From: Streptomyces griseofuscus
GTDB taxonomy: Bacteria; Actinomycetota; Actinomycetes; Streptomycetales; Streptomycetaceae
Reading direction: 5' to 3'
Length of the DNA: 64,000 nucleotides
Assembly (NCBI RefSeq): GCF_014673495.1
Contig: NZ_CP051006.1
Coordinates: 6,448,001 to 6,512,000 of the forward strand
The notes under the pieces are model-generated. The model saw nothing but the letters and a program-made list of their open reading frames with translations. It had not been told where the DNA came from and ran no database searches. The translations under genes were made by a program, and so were the position numbers. Below are positions 17,911-28,031 of the stretch, one piece after another. Every line of letters starts with the position of its first letter. Position 1 is the stretch's first letter.

Positions 17911-18797
17911 CTGCCCGCCCCCCGCTCGCGCAGCGCCCGCCGGGCCCCCGGGTCGGCCTTGCGGAAGCCGTGGAAGTGCCCGGGGTGGTAGAGGTGCGAG
18001 CGGGTGCCCTGCGCCGCCAGGGCGGGGCCGACCAGGAACAGCGTGTGCTTCCACAGCTTGTGCTCCTTGACCGTCTCCTCCAGGGTGCCGATCGTGCACC
18101 GCACGATCAGCTCCTCCGGCCAGGTCGCCTGGTAGGCGACGATCACCGGCGTGGACGTCGGGTAACCGCCCTCCAGCAGCTCCCGCACCAGCTGACCGCT
18201 GCGCGCCGCCGACAGGAAGAGCGCCATCGTGGTGCCGTGCCGGGCGAACTCGCGCACCTCCTCGCCGGGCGGCATCGGCGTCTTGCCGCCGCCGAGCCGG
18301 GTGAGGACGACGGACTGCGCCACCTCGGGGATCGTCAGCTCGCGCCGGGCGAGGGCGGCCACCGCGGAGAACGACGACACCCCGGGCACCACCTCGGTGT
18401 CGATGCCCAGCTCCGCGCACCGGTCCAGCTGCTCCTGGGTGCCGCCCCACAGCGCCGGATCGCCGGAGTGGATCCGCGCGACCTTCAGGCCCTCGGCGCG
18501 CGCCCGCGCGTAGACCGCGACGACCTGCTCCAGGGACATGGCCGCCGAGTCCAGCACCTCCGCGTCCGCGCGCGCGTGCTCCAGCACCTCCGCCTGCACC
18601 AGGCTCGCCGCCCAGATCACCACGTCCGCCTCGGCGATCGCCCGCGCGGCCCGGAAGGTCAGCAGATCGGCGGCGCCGGGGCCCGCTCCGACGAAGGTCA
18701 CTTTTCCGCCACCGTCACCCAGGGGGGTGGCGGCGACGGTCTCGGCGGCGGTTTCGGCGGTGGCGCCGGCAGCGGCGTCCGGGACGGCGTCGGCCAT
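17907..18797 (-). CDS. cobM: precorrin-4 C11-methyltransferase CobM/CbiF
   Basis: CobM adds a methyl group at C11 of precorrin-4 from S-adenosylmethionine. The 296-residue protein has a 30-residue Ala/Glu-rich extension before the core FVGAGPGAADLLTFRAA; further motifs are RIHSGDPALWGGTQEQ and VVPGVSSFSAVAALAR. The ATG at 18797 has an AGAGGACT ribosome binding site; an ATG 30 bases upstream lacks one. It is the first gene of the distal cob block (cobM-cobL-cobJ-cobH-cbiX-cobC), which has no visible B12 riboswitch in front of it. Confidence 0.94.
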   Translation of the reverse strand: MADAVPDAAAGATAETAAETVAATPLGDGGGKVTFVGAGPGAADLLTFRAARAIAEADVVIWAASLVQAEVLEHARADAEVLDSAAMSLEQVVAVYARARAEGLKVARIHSGDPALWGGTQEQLDRCAELGIDTEVVPGVSSFSAVAALARRELTIPEVAQSVVLTRLGGGKTPMPPGEEVREFARHGTTMALFLSAARSGQLVRELLEGGYPTSTPVIVAYQATWPEELIVRCTIGTLEETVKEHKLWKHTLFLVGPALAAQGTRSHLYHPGHFHGFRKADPGARRALRERGAGS

Positions 18798-18886
18798 CGG
18801 AAAAGTCCTCTCGTACGGAAAGCACACGGCAGTAGCGGGGTGAAATGTCAGGATGCGAGGCGATATGTAAGGCGCTCGATGTGCGC

Positions 18887-18898
18887 GAAGGCGCCTTC
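18887..18898. promoter_or_regulatory. 12-bp palindrome in the divergent cobM/ZIP intergenic region
   Basis: GAAGGCGCCTTC is a perfect palindrome 18 bp before the ZIP transporter ATG, in the 119-bp gap shared with cobM. It could be an operator; no regulator is assigned, and a chance GC palindrome cannot be excluded. Confidence 0.3.
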
Positions 18899-18916
18899 AT
18901 CGGATAGCAAGTGCCT

Positions 18917-19648
18917 ATGGCGGTCTTCGTCGCGCTCGGCGCGTTCCTGATGACGCTGGCCGGCGGCTGGACGGCTCAGCGAGTGACCGACCGTCGGCAT
19001 CTCGTCCTGGGACTCGCCGGCGGTCTGATGTTGGGCGTGGTCGGCCTCGACCTGCTGCCGGAGGCGCTGCGCGCCGCCGACCGCGAGATCTTCGGCGTCC
19101 CCGCGGCCCTGCTGCTGTTCGTGGCCGGATTTCTGCTGGCCCATCTCGTGGAACGCACCCTCGCCGCGCGCCAGGCCGCCCACGGCGGGGACGAGCACGA
19201 CCACCACCGGGCGCCCGAGGTGGGTCTCACCGCGGCCGGCGCCATGGTGGGCCACAGCGCCATGGACGGCGTCGCCATCGGCGCCGCCTTCCAGGTCGGC
19301 AGCGGCATGGGCACGGCCGTCGCGCTCGCCGTGATCGCCCATGACTTCGCCGACGGCTTCAACACCTTCACCATCACCAGCCTGTACGGCAACGCCCGCC
19401 GCCGCGCCATCGGAATGCTGGTCGCGGACGCCTGCGCACCCCTGCTGGGCGCGCTGTCGACCGTCTTCTTCCACATCCCCGAACCGGTGCTCGGCGGCTA
19501 TCTCGGCCTCTTCGGCGGCGTCCTGCTCTACCTCGCCGCCGCGGAGATCCTGCCCGAAGCCCACCATGAGCACCCCGCCCGCTCCACCCTGCTGTGCACG
19601 GTGGCCGGGGCCGCGTTCATCTGGCTGGTGGTCGGCATCTCCGGCTGA
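18917..19648 (+). CDS. ZIP-family divalent metal transporter
   Basis: The 243-residue membrane protein has about eight hydrophobic segments and the ZIP metal-site helices: HSAMDGVAIGAAF (helix 4) and HDFADGFNTFT (helix 5). A His/Asp-rich loop GGDEHDHHRAPE lies between helices 3 and 4, as in other ZIPs. ZIP proteins import Zn2+, Fe2+ or sometimes Co2+. It is the only plus-strand gene inside the cob region and is divergent from cobM, so cobalt uptake is an appealing but unproven role. A GTG at 18911 is an alternative start. Confidence 0.86.
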   Translation: MAVFVALGAFLMTLAGGWTAQRVTDRRHLVLGLAGGLMLGVVGLDLLPEALRAADREIFGVPAALLLFVAGFLLAHLVERTLAARQAAHGGDEHDHHRAPEVGLTAAGAMVGHSAMDGVAIGAAFQVGSGMGTAVALAVIAHDFADGFNTFTITSLYGNARRRAIGMLVADACAPLLGALSTVFFHIPEPVLGGYLGLFGGVLLYLAAAEILPEAHHEHPARSTLLCTVAGAAFIWLVVGISG

Positions 19649-19671
19649 CCGCGCGGGGCGCCGGGCAACGC

Positions 19672-20403
19672 TCACAGCTTCCCGCCCCGCCCGCCGTCCC
19701 GCCGCGGCGGCGCGATCAGCGTCGACAGATACGGCAGCGGGGAGCCGTTCAGCTCCGCCGCGGGCCGCACCGACTCCTCCGGCAGCCCCAGCGCCGAGCC
19801 CCACACCGCGTCCTCCAGCCGCCCGGCCCGCGCCAGCGCCCCGGCGACCTCGGCGGCCTGCCGCCCGAACTTGTACGCCACGACCGTCCCCGGACCGGCC
19901 AGCGCCTCCTCCAGCACCGCCGCGCCCGCCGTCACCGGCACCAGCGTCAGCGGCTCGGTGCCCTCGGTCAGCACGGCACCCGAGCGCGCCGCGAGATCCT
20001 GCATCGCGGTGATCCCCGGCACGGTCTCCACGACCACCCCGGGCACCAGCTCGGCGATGGTCTGCGCGAGGTAGGTGAACGTCGAGTACACGTTCGGGTC
20101 ACCGATGGTGGCGAACGCGACCGAGCCGTGCCGCCCCAGCAGCTCCGCGACCCGCGCGCCCGCCGCGTCCCAGGCGGCCTCCCGGCGCACCCGGTCGGAC
20201 CGCTCGTTCAGCGCGAACACCACGCGGACGATCTTCTCCGCGGACACATAGTGCGCCACGGTCGCCTCGGCCCGCCCGCGCTCACCGCTGTCCATCACGG
20301 GTACGACGACCACGTCGGCCGCCCGCAGCGCGTTGACCCCCTTCACGGTCACCAGCTCCGGGTCCCCGGGGCCGACCCCGACACCGATCAGCCTGCTGCT
20401 CAT
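19672..20403 (-). CDS. cobI: precorrin-2 C20-methyltransferase CobI
   Basis: CobI methylates precorrin-2 at C20, the first dedicated corrin methylation after the siroheme branch. The 243-residue protein starts MSSRLIGVGVGPGDPELVTVKG and has the SAM loop FATIGDPNVYSTFTYL and VPGITAMQDLAARSG. The ATG at 20403 overlaps the cobB stop (ATGA); the frame remains open upstream but only across cobB. It ends the proximal cob block, convergent with the ZIP gene. Confidence 0.95.
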   Translation of the reverse strand: MSSRLIGVGVGPGDPELVTVKGVNALRAADVVVVPVMDSGERGRAEATVAHYVSAEKIVRVVFALNERSDRVRREAAWDAAGARVAELLGRHGSVAFATIGDPNVYSTFTYLAQTIAELVPGVVVETVPGITAMQDLAARSGAVLTEGTEPLTLVPVTAGAAVLEEALAGPGTVVAYKFGRQAAEVAGALARAGRLEDAVWGSALGLPEESVRPAAELNGSPLPYLSTLIAPPRRDGGRGGKL

Positions 20404-21782
20404 GACGTCCGGCACCTCTCCACGAACCGACGGGCCACACCGGGCTCGGACGCCCAGTGCGTGTGCAGATAGCTCGCGTGCACGCCCCGCTGTACAAAAC
20501 CCTCGACCCGCCGCTCCCGGCCCCGGATGCCCCAGGCGGGCGCGGCACCGGCCCCCGGCTCGACCACGGTGCGATGGAACTCGTGCCCCCGCATCCGCGT
20601 CCCGGCGGCGGCCAGCACACTGTCCCCGACGGCCACGGCGTCCCGGTACCCGAGCGTGAGCCGCTCCGCCATCCGCGCGGTGGCGTCCAGCACGCCGCAC
20701 ATGGGACTGCCGTCCAACTCGCGGCACAGGTACAGCAGTCCGGCGCACTCCGCGGCCACCGGCGCCCCGGACCGGGCCAGTTCGGCCACGGCCTTGCGCA
20801 GCGGCCCGTTCGCGGACAGCTCGGCCGCGTACACCTCGGGGAAACCGCCACCGATCACCAACCCGGCGGTGCCCTCGGGCAGTTCCTCGTCATGCAGCGG
20901 ATCGAAGGTGACGACCTCGGCTCCGGCGGCGGTGAGGAGTTCGGTGTGCTCGGCGTAGGAGAAGGTGAAGGCGGGGCCGCCGGCGACGGCGACACGGGGC
21001 TTCGGCCCTTCGGCGGACGGCGACGGGCCGTCGTGGGTGGGCGAGAGGCCGGGGGCCCAGGGGGCGGGGTCTCCCGGGACGGTGCCCGCGGAACGCGCCA
21101 GCCGCTCCAGCGCGGGCAGGTCGCACCCGCGAGACACCAGCTCCGCCATCTCCGAGACGGCGGACACCGCGAGCGCCCGCCGCTCCGCCACCGGCACCAA
21201 CCCCAGATGCCGGGACGGCGTCTCCACCGGCCGGGCCCGCCGCAGCGCGCCCAGCACCGGCACCCCCACGGAGTCCAGCGCCTCCCGCAACAGCTCCTCG
21301 TGCCGCGCGGACCCCACCTTGTTCAGGATCACGCCCCCGACCCGCACCTGCGGATCCCATGACACGAATCCGTGCACCAGCGCCGCCACCGACCGCGACT
21401 GCGCGGACGCGTCCACCACCAGCACCACCGGCGCCCCCAGCAGCTTCGCCACCTGCGCGGTGGACGCCAGCTCACCCTCCCCGGCCGCCCCGTCGTACAG
21501 CCCCATCACACCCTCGACCACGGCGATGTCACACCCCCGCGCCCCGTGCAGGAACAGCGGAGCGACCAGCTCCGGCCCGCACAGATACGCGTCCAGGTTC
21601 CGCCCCGTCCGCCCGGTCGCGAGCGCGTGGTACCCGGGGTCGATGTAGTCGGGCCCGACCTTGTGCGGGGACACGGCGAGCCCCCGCGCGGCGAACGCGG
21701 CCATCAGCCCCGTGGCCACGGTGGTCTTGCCGCTGCCCGAGGAGGGCGCGGCCACGACCAGCCGAGGCGTCGACGGTGTCAC
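20400..21782 (-). CDS. cobB: cobyrinate a,c-diamide synthase CobB
   Basis: CobB amidates the a and c carboxylates of hydrogenobyrinate (or cobyrinate) using glutamine and ATP. The 460-residue protein has an N-terminal dethiobiotin-synthase-like P-loop (VAAPSSGSGKTTVATGL), DYIDPGYHALATGR, and a C-terminal class I glutaminase with the nucleophile Cys in AAECAGLLYLCREL. A Pro/Ser-rich insert (about residues 245-275) separates the domains. The GTG at 21782 overlaps the cobO stop as GTGA. Confidence 0.95.
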   Translation of the reverse strand: MTPSTPRLVVAAPSSGSGKTTVATGLMAAFAARGLAVSPHKVGPDYIDPGYHALATGRTGRNLDAYLCGPELVAPLFLHGARGCDIAVVEGVMGLYDGAAGEGELASTAQVAKLLGAPVVLVVDASAQSRSVAALVHGFVSWDPQVRVGGVILNKVGSARHEELLREALDSVGVPVLGALRRARPVETPSRHLGLVPVAERRALAVSAVSEMAELVSRGCDLPALERLARSAGTVPGDPAPWAPGLSPTHDGPSPSAEGPKPRVAVAGGPAFTFSYAEHTELLTAAGAEVVTFDPLHDEELPEGTAGLVIGGGFPEVYAAELSANGPLRKAVAELARSGAPVAAECAGLLYLCRELDGSPMCGVLDATARMAERLTLGYRDAVAVGDSVLAAAGTRMRGHEFHRTVVEPGAGAAPAWGIRGRERRVEGFVQRGVHASYLHTHWASEPGVARRFVERCRTS

Positions 21783-22378
21783 CACTCGATCCCCTTCTGG
21801 CCCTTCTGCCCCACGTCCATGGGGTGCTTGACCTTGGACATGTCGGTCACCAGATCCGCGAAGTCCACCAGCGCGGCCGGCGCGTTCCGCCCGGTGATCA
21901 CCACATGCTGGGTACCGGGACGGCCCCGCAGCACCTCCACCACCTCGTCGGTGTCCACCCACCCCCAGTGCATCGGGTACGCGAACTCGTCGAGGACGTA
22001 GAACCGGTACGTCTCGGCCGCCAGATCCCGCTTGACCTGCTCCCAGCCCTCCCGCGCCTTCTCCTCGTTGTCCATCTGCGCGTCCCGCTGCACCCAGGAC
22101 CAGCCCTCGCCCATCTTGTGCCAGTCCACCCGCCCGCCCTCGCCGGAGGCGCCGAGCACGCGCAGCGCGTTCTCCTCGCCGACCTTCCACTTCGCGGACT
22201 TGACGAACTGGAACACCCCGATGGGCCACCCCTGGTTCCAGGCCCGCAGCGCCAGCCCGAACGCGGCGGTCGACTTCCCCTTGCCGACGCCCGTGTGCAC
22301 CACGACCAGCGGCCGGTTGCGCCGCTGACGGGTCGTCAGTCCGTCGTCCGGTACGACACTCGGCTGTCCCTGCGGCAT
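21779..22378 (-). CDS. cobO: corrinoid adenosyltransferase CobO
   Basis: CobO transfers the 5'-deoxyadenosyl group of ATP to the cobalt of a Co(I) corrinoid. The 199-residue CobA/CobO/BtuR-type protein has the P-loop VHTGVGKGKSTAAFGLALRA-like stretch near residue 28, the FVLDEFAYPMHWGW-type segment near residue 130, and VVITGRNAPAALVDFADLVTDM near the end. It is coupled by overlapping start and stop codons to the chelatase gene upstream and to cobB downstream. Confidence 0.95.
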   Translation of the reverse strand: MPQGQPSVVPDDGLTTRQRRNRPLVVVHTGVGKGKSTAAFGLALRAWNQGWPIGVFQFVKSAKWKVGEENALRVLGASGEGGRVDWHKMGEGWSWVQRDAQMDNEEKAREGWEQVKRDLAAETYRFYVLDEFAYPMHWGWVDTDEVVEVLRGRPGTQHVVITGRNAPAALVDFADLVTDMSKVKHPMDVGQKGQKGIEW

Positions 22379-24378
22379 TACGCGGCCCTCCTCGACGTCC
22401 CCTGCACATCCCGCACAAGCCCGGCGATGGAGTCCGCCCGCAGCTCGTCCAACGTGACGGCCGTACCCGCGAGTTCACCCGCGAGCCGCCCGGCGAGCCC
22501 GAGCCGCACCGGCCCCGACTCGCAGTCCACCACCACCGAGGCGACCTGCTCGGCCGCGAACAGCCGCGCCGCCCGCCCCGCGAGCGCCACCGGCTCAGGA
22601 CCGCCCGTCGCCCGGCCGTCGGTCACGACGACCAGCAGCGCCCGCCGCGCCGGATCCCGCAGCCGCTCCACCCGCAGCACCTCGTGCGCCTTGAGCAGCC
22701 CGGCCGCGAGCGGGGTACGGCCACCCGTCGGCAGCGACTCCAGCCGTACGGCCGCCGCGTCCACCGAGGACGTCGGCGGCAGCGCCACATCCGCGCCCGA
22801 GCCCCGGAAGGTCACCAGACCCACCTTGTCCCGCCGCTGATAGGCGTCCAGCAGCAGCGACAGCACGGCGCCCTTCACCGCGCCCATCCGCTGCCGGGCC
22901 GCCATCGACCCCGAGGCGTCCACGACGAACAGCACGAGATTGCCCTCGCGGCCCTCCCGGCTCGCCTGCCGCAGATCGTCCCGGCGGATCACCAGACCGG
23001 GCCCGGACCGGCCGCGCGCCCGCTGATACGGCGCCGCCGCCTGCACGGTCGCCGCCAGGTGCAGCTTGGTCAGGGCACCCTGCGGCCGGCGCGCCCCCGT
23101 GGTCCGCCCGTGCTCGGTCCGCGCCCGCGAACGCCGCCCGGCGGCGCCCTCCCCGATCCCGGGCACGCTGAGCACCTTCGTCCGGAACGGTTCGGCCGCC
23201 CGCACCGGGGCCTGCTCGCCCGCACCGGCACCGGCGGGCCGCGGCTCCCCGCCCTCACCGGCCTCCGGGCGCGCGGCGGTGTCCCCGCCGCCCTCGGGGC
23301 CGGACTCGGGCGCCGGCTGCCCGCCGCCACCGGGACCGTCGGGATCGTCGTCGCCGTCCCCGTCCTGACCGGCGGACTGCTCCAGCGTCTCGTCCAGCTT
23401 GTCCTCGTCCAGGCCCGGCGCGTCGAAGGGGTTGCGGCGCCTGCGGTGCGGCAGCGCGAGCAGCGCCGCCTGCCGTACGTCCTCGGCGAGTACGTCCGTC
23501 CGCCCGGCCCACGCGGCCAGCGCGGTCGCCGTGCGCGCCATCACGATGTCGGCGCGCATGCCGTCCACCTCGAAGGCCGCGCAGGTCGCCGCGATCTGCC
23601 GCAGTGCCGCGTCACCCAGGCGCACCTGGGGCAGCAACGCCCGTGCCGCGACGATCCGTTGCCGTACGGCGGCCTCCTCGCCTGCCCAGCGCGCGGCGAA
23701 GGCGGCGGGGTCGTCGTCGTACGCGAGACGCCGTCGTACGACCTCCACCCGCTGGTCCGGCTCCCGCGAGGCGGCGACCTCCACGGTCAGCCCGAACCGG
23801 TCGAGCAGCTGCGGCCGCAGCTCGCCCTCCTCCGGGTTCATGGTCCCGACGAGCAGGAACTTCGAGGCGTGCCGCACGGAGACGCCCTCGCGCTCCACGT
23901 ACGAGGCGCCCATCGCCGCCGCGTCCAGCAGCAGGTCGACCAGATGGTCGTGGAGCAGATTGACCTCGTCCACGTACAGGATCCCGCGATGTGCGTCGGC
24001 CAGCAGGCCCGGCTCGAACGCCTTCACGCCCTCGGCGAGCGCCCGCTCGATGTCCAGCGCGCCGACCAGCCGGTCCTCCGAGGCCCCGACGGGCAACTCG
24101 ACCATCCGCGCGGCCCGTTCACCGCCCGGGCCCGCCTCGTGCGGCCCGTCCGGGCACCCCGGGTCCGGCGCCCCCGGATCACAGGAGAACCGGCACCCGG
24201 GCACCACGGCCACCGCGGGCAGCAGCGCCGACAGGGCCCGCACGGCGGTGCTCTTCGCGGTGCCCTTCTCGCCGCGCACCAGCACACCGCCGACCGCCGG
24301 GGACACGGCGTTCAGCAGCAGCGCGAGCCGCAGATCGTCCTGGCCGACAACGGCCGTGAAAGGAAAGGGGGTGGTCAC
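22378..24378 (-). CDS. fused ChlI/ChlD-type chelatase AAA-VWA subunit
   Basis: This 666-residue protein is a magnesium-chelatase-like motor in one chain. The N-terminal AAA+ half (about 1-330) has Walker A GEKGTAKSTAVRA and Walker B GILYVDEVNLLHDHL. A Pro/Asp/Gly linker follows. The C-terminal von Willebrand A domain (from about residue 480) has the MIDAS motif DASGSM. In Streptomyces it sits beside CobN and probably takes the part of CobS and CobT in driving cobalt insertion. ATG 24378 overlaps the cobN stop. Confidence 0.9.
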   Translation of the reverse strand: MTTPFPFTAVVGQDDLRLALLLNAVSPAVGGVLVRGEKGTAKSTAVRALSALLPAVAVVPGCRFSCDPGAPDPGCPDGPHEAGPGGERAARMVELPVGASEDRLVGALDIERALAEGVKAFEPGLLADAHRGILYVDEVNLLHDHLVDLLLDAAAMGASYVEREGVSVRHASKFLLVGTMNPEEGELRPQLLDRFGLTVEVAASREPDQRVEVVRRRLAYDDDPAAFAARWAGEEAAVRQRIVAARALLPQVRLGDAALRQIAATCAAFEVDGMRADIVMARTATALAAWAGRTDVLAEDVRQAALLALPHRRRRNPFDAPGLDEDKLDETLEQSAGQDGDGDDDPDGPGGGGQPAPESGPEGGGDTAARPEAGEGGEPRPAGAGAGEQAPVRAAEPFRTKVLSVPGIGEGAAGRRSRARTEHGRTTGARRPQGALTKLHLAATVQAAAPYQRARGRSGPGLVIRRDDLRQASREGREGNLVLFVVDASGSMAARQRMGAVKGAVLSLLLDAYQRRDKVGLVTFRGSGADVALPPTSSVDAAAVRLESLPTGGRTPLAAGLLKAHEVLRVERLRDPARRALLVVVTDGRATGGPEPVALAGRAARLFAAEQVASVVVDCESGPVRLGLAGRLAGELAGTAVTLDELRADSIAGLVRDVQGTSRRAA

Positions 24379-27300
24379 TGGTCGTCGCCCTCCAGGTCGC
24401 CCTCAAGCTCCAGATAGGTGGCGCGCAGCCGCTCCAGCGTCTCCGCGTCCGGCTCCGCCCACAGGCCCCGGTCCGCCGCCTCCAGCAGCCGCTCCGTGAC
24501 GCCGCGCAGCGCCCACGGGTTGGACTTCTTCATGAAGTCCCGGTTCTCCGGGTCGAAGACGTACTCGGCCGACAGCTTCTCGTACATCCAGTCGTCGACC
24601 ACGCCCGCCGTGGCGTCGTACCCGAACAGGTAGTCCACGGTCGCCGCCATCTCGAAGGCGCCCTTGTACCCGTGCCGGCGCATCGCCGCCATCCAGCGCG
24701 GGTTGACCACCCGCGCCCGGAAGACCCGGTGCGTCTCCTCGCCCAGCGTGCGCGTCCTCACCTGGTCCGGCACGGCCGAATCGCCCACGTACGCCTCGGG
24801 GTTGGCCCCCGTCAGGTGCCGCACCATGGCGACCATGCCGCCGTGGTACTGGAAGTAGTCGTCGGCGTCGACGAGGTCGTGCTCGCGGGTGTCGACGTTC
24901 TTCGCCGCCACCGCGATCCGCTTGAACGCCGTCTCCATGTCCCCGCGCGCCGCCCGCCCGTCCAGGCCCCGGCCGTACGCGTAACCGCCCCACACCGCGT
25001 ACACCTCGGCGAGGTCCGCGTCGGAGCGCCAGTTGCGCGCGTCGATCAACGGCAGCAGCCCCGCGCCGTACGCGCCCGGCTTGGAGCCGAAGATGCGGGC
25101 GGTGGCCCGGCGCCGGTCGCCGTGCTCGGCGGCGTCCTCCTCCACATGCGCCCGCACATAGTTGGACTCGGCAGGCTCCGCCAGCGCGGCCACCGCGCGC
25201 ACCGCGTCGTCGATCAGCCCGACCACATGCGGGAACGCGTCCCGGAAGAACCCGGAGATGCGGACCGTGACATCGATGCGCGGGCGCCCCAGCTCGGCCG
25301 GCGGGATCACCTCGAAGCCGGTCACCCGGCGCGAGGCGTCGTCCCAGACCGGGCGGCAGCCCAGCAGCGCCAGGATCTCGGCGATGTCGTCGCCCTGGGT
25401 GCGCATCGCGGACGTGCCCCAGACCGTCAGGCCGACGGACTTCGGGTACGCGCCGGTGTCGGCCAGATACCGCTGCACCAGGGAGTCCGCGAGCGACTGT
25501 CCGACCTCCCAACTCAGCCGGGACGGAATGGCCTTGGGGTCGACGGAGTAGAAGTTCCGGCCGGTCGGCAGGACGTTCACCAGTCCGCGGGTCGGCGAGC
25601 CGGAGGGCCCCGCCGGGACGTAACCGCCGTCCAGCGCCCGCAGGATGTGCCCGATCTCGTCCGTGGTGCGCGCGAGCCGCGGTACGACCTCGTCGCAGGC
25701 GAACTCCGACACCGCGATGGCGTCGGGGAGTTCGACGCCCCCGAGCGCCTCCCGCACGACCTCCCGTACGGCCTCGCGCGCCCAGTCCCGGGCCTCCATG
25801 CCCTCCGCGATCCGCCGGCACAGCTGCTCCAGCAGGTCGATCGTGTCGGCGGCCGTCCGCGCCGGTCCCGCGACCAGGTCCGTCAGCTCCACGGGCACCT
25901 TCACCGGCGCGCCCGGCTCGGCCAGCAACTCCTTCTCCACCAGCCCGAAATGCTCGGCCAGGGCGGCCCGCAGACCCGGCAGCGCGTTCGCCTGCCCGCC
26001 CCACACCTGGGAGGCGCGCAGCACGGCGAGGACGAGGTTGACGCGGGGCTCGCCGACCGGTCCGCCGCCCAGGATGTGCAGGCCGTCGCGGATCTGCACG
26101 TCCTTGATCTCGCACAGATAGCCGTCGATGTGCATCACGAACTCGTCGAACGCGGCGTCGTCCGGCTGCTCGTCCACATGCAGGTCGTGGTGCAGCTCGG
26201 CGGCCTTGACCAGGGTCCAGATCTGGGCGCGGACGGCCGGCGCCTTCGTCGGGTCGAGGTCGGAGACGAGCGCGTACTCGTCCAGCAGCTGTTCCAGCTT
26301 GGCGAGGTCGCCATAGGTGTCGGCGCGGGCCATCGGCGGCACCAGGTGGTCCACGACCGTGGCGTGCCCGCGCCGCTTGGCCTGGGTACCCTCGCCGGGG
26401 TCGTTGACGATGAACGGGTAGATCAGAGGGAGTTCGCCGAGCACCGCGTCCGGCGCGCAGCCGCCGGACAGGCCGAGGCCCTTGCCCGGCAGCCACTCCA
26501 TCGTGCCGTGCTTGCCCATGTGCACCACGGCGTCCGCGCCGAAGCTGTGGTCCAGCCAGCGGTAGGCCGCCATGTAGTGGTGGGAGGGCGGCATGTCGGG
26601 GTCGTGGTAGATCGCGATCGGGTTCTCGCCGAAGCCGCGCGGCGGCTGGATCATCACCACGACGTTGCCGAACCGGAGGGAGGCGAGCACGATGTCGTCG
26701 CCGTCCACGTAGAGGTTGCCCGGCGGCTCGCCCCACGCCTCGGTCATGGCCTCGCGCAGCGCGGGGTCCAGCTTCTCGAACCACGCCCGGTAGTCGGCCA
26801 GCGGCACCCGCGCGGGCGCGGCGGCCAGCTGCTCCTCGGTCAGCCACTCCACGTCGTGGCCGCCGGCCTCGATCAGCCGGTGGATCAACTCGTCGCCCTC
26901 GGAGGGGTGTTCGCCGATGGAGTACCCGGCGTCCCGCAGCGCGTCCAGCACCCGGACCGCGGAGGCGGGCGTGTCCAGGCCGACCGCGTTGCCGACCCGG
27001 GAGTGCTTGGTCGGGTAGGCGGTGAAGACCAGCGCGACGCGTTTCTCGGCGTTCGGCTTGTACCCGAGCCGGGCGTGCCGCACCGCGATCCCGGCCACCC
27101 GGGCGGCCCGCTCGGGGTCGGCGACGTACACCGGGACCTCGTCGGGGCCCTGCTCCTTGAAGGAGAACGGCACGGTGATCAGCCGCCCGTCGAACTCCGG
27201 GATGGCGACCTGCATCGCCGCGTCCATGGGGGAGAGCGCGGCGTCCGACTCGTCCCAGGCGGTGTGCGAGGAGGTGAGGCAAAGACCTTGCAGCACGGGA

Positions 27301-28031
27301 ATGTTGAGGTCGGCCAGCGCGCCGATGTCCCAGGCCTCCTCGTCGCCGCCCGCCGACGCCTCCGAGGCATGGGTGCCGCCGGCCGCGAGCACGGTCGCCA
27401 CCAGCGCGTCGGCCCGGCCCAGCAGCTCGTACAGCCCGGCGTCCGCGCCGCGCAGCGAACCGCAGTACACCGGGAGGGCGTTGGCGCCCTGTGCCTCGAT
27501 CGCCGTGCACAGGGTGTCCACGAAGGCGGTGTTGCCGCTGAGTTCATGGGCCCGGTAGAAGAGCACGCCCACGGTCGGGCGGCCGTCCCGCACCTCGTAC
27601 CCGCCGTGCAGCCCGAACTCCGGCATCCGGCGCGGTTCCTCGAAGCCCTCACCGGTCAGCAGCACGGTGTCGGACAGGAACCGGGACAGCTCGCGCAGAT
27701 TGTCCGGGCCGCCCTCGACCAGATAGCGCAGCGCCTCGGCCACCACTCCGGCGGGCACGGTCGAGTCGGCCATCAGCTCCGCGTCCGGCACCGCCTCACC
27801 GCCCAGCAGCACCGCGGGCACCCCGGACGCCTTCAGCGCGGCCAGCCCGTCCTCCCAGGCGCGCTTGCCGCCGAGCAGCCGTACGACCGCGAGGTCAGCG
27901 CCCGCCAGCAGCCGCGGCAGTTCCTCGGCGACGTCGACCCGGGTGGGGTTGCCGATCAGATAGCCGGCGCCACAGGCCCGTGCCGCCAGCAGATCGGTGT
28001 CGGCGGTGGACAACAACAACACTGTGCTCAT
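24375..28031 (-). CDS. cobN: cobaltochelatase large subunit CobN
   Basis: CobN is the tetrapyrrole-binding subunit of the ATP-dependent cobaltochelatase that loads Co2+ into hydrogenobyrinate a,c-diamide in the late-cobalt route. The 1218-residue protein matches BchH/CobN-type length; recognisable stretches are [40 protein letters not shown] and [19 protein letters not shown] near the end. The ATG at 28031 overlaps the cobQ stop; the frame stays open upstream for over 500 codons, but that part lies on cobQ and was rejected. Confidence 0.96.
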   Translation of the reverse strand: MSTVLLLSTADTDLLAARACGAGYLIGNPTRVDVAEELPRLLAGADLAVVRLLGGKRAWEDGLAALKASGVPAVLLGGEAVPDAELMADSTVPAGVVAEALRYLVEGGPDNLRELSRFLSDTVLLTGEGFEEPRRMPEFGLHGGYEVRDGRPTVGVLFYRAHELSGNTAFVDTLCTAIEAQGANALPVYCGSLRGADAGLYELLGRADALVATVLAAGGTHASEASAGGDEEAWDIGALADLNIPVLQGLCLTSSHTAWDESDAALSPMDAAMQVAIPEFDGRLITVPFSFKEQGPDEVPVYVADPERAARVAGIAVRHARLGYKPNAEKRVALVFTAYPTKHSRVGNAVGLDTPASAVRVLDALRDAGYSIGEHPSEGDELIHRLIEAGGHDVEWLTEEQLAAAPARVPLADYRAWFEKLDPALREAMTEAWGEPPGNLYVDGDDIVLASLRFGNVVVMIQPPRGFGENPIAIYHDPDMPPSHHYMAAYRWLDHSFGADAVVHMGKHGTMEWLPGKGLGLSGGCAPDAVLGELPLIYPFIVNDPGEGTQAKRRGHATVVDHLVPPMARADTYGDLAKLEQLLDEYALVSDLDPTKAPAVRAQIWTLVKAAELHHDLHVDEQPDDAAFDEFVMHIDGYLCEIKDVQIRDGLHILGGGPVGEPRVNLVLAVLRASQVWGGQANALPGLRAALAEHFGLVEKELLAEPGAPVKVPVELTDLVAGPARTAADTIDLLEQLCRRIAEGMEARDWAREAVREVVREALGGVELPDAIAVSEFACDEVVPRLARTTDEIGHILRALDGGYVPAGPSGSPTRGLVNVLPTGRNFYSVDPKAIPSRLSWEVGQSLADSLVQRYLADTGAYPKSVGLTVWGTSAMRTQGDDIAEILALLGCRPVWDDASRRVTGFEVIPPAELGRPRIDVTVRISGFFRDAFPHVVGLIDDAVRAVAALAEPAESNYVRAHVEEDAAEHGDRRRATARIFGSKPGAYGAGLLPLIDARNWRSDADLAEVYAVWGGYAYGRGLDGRAARGDMETAFKRIAVAAKNVDTREHDLVDADDYFQYHGGMVAMVRHLTGANPEAYVGDSAVPDQVRTRTLGEETHRVFRARVVNPRWMAAMRRHGYKGAFEMAATVDYLFGYDATAGVVDDWMYEKLSAEYVFDPENRDFMKKSNPWALRGVTERLLEAADRGLWAEPDAETLERLRATYLELEGDLEGDDQ

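Noticed and set aside
18798-18916. Second cobalamin riboswitch before cobM
   Set aside because: The 119-bp gap has no B12 box (GCCACTG) or matching hairpin on the minus strand.
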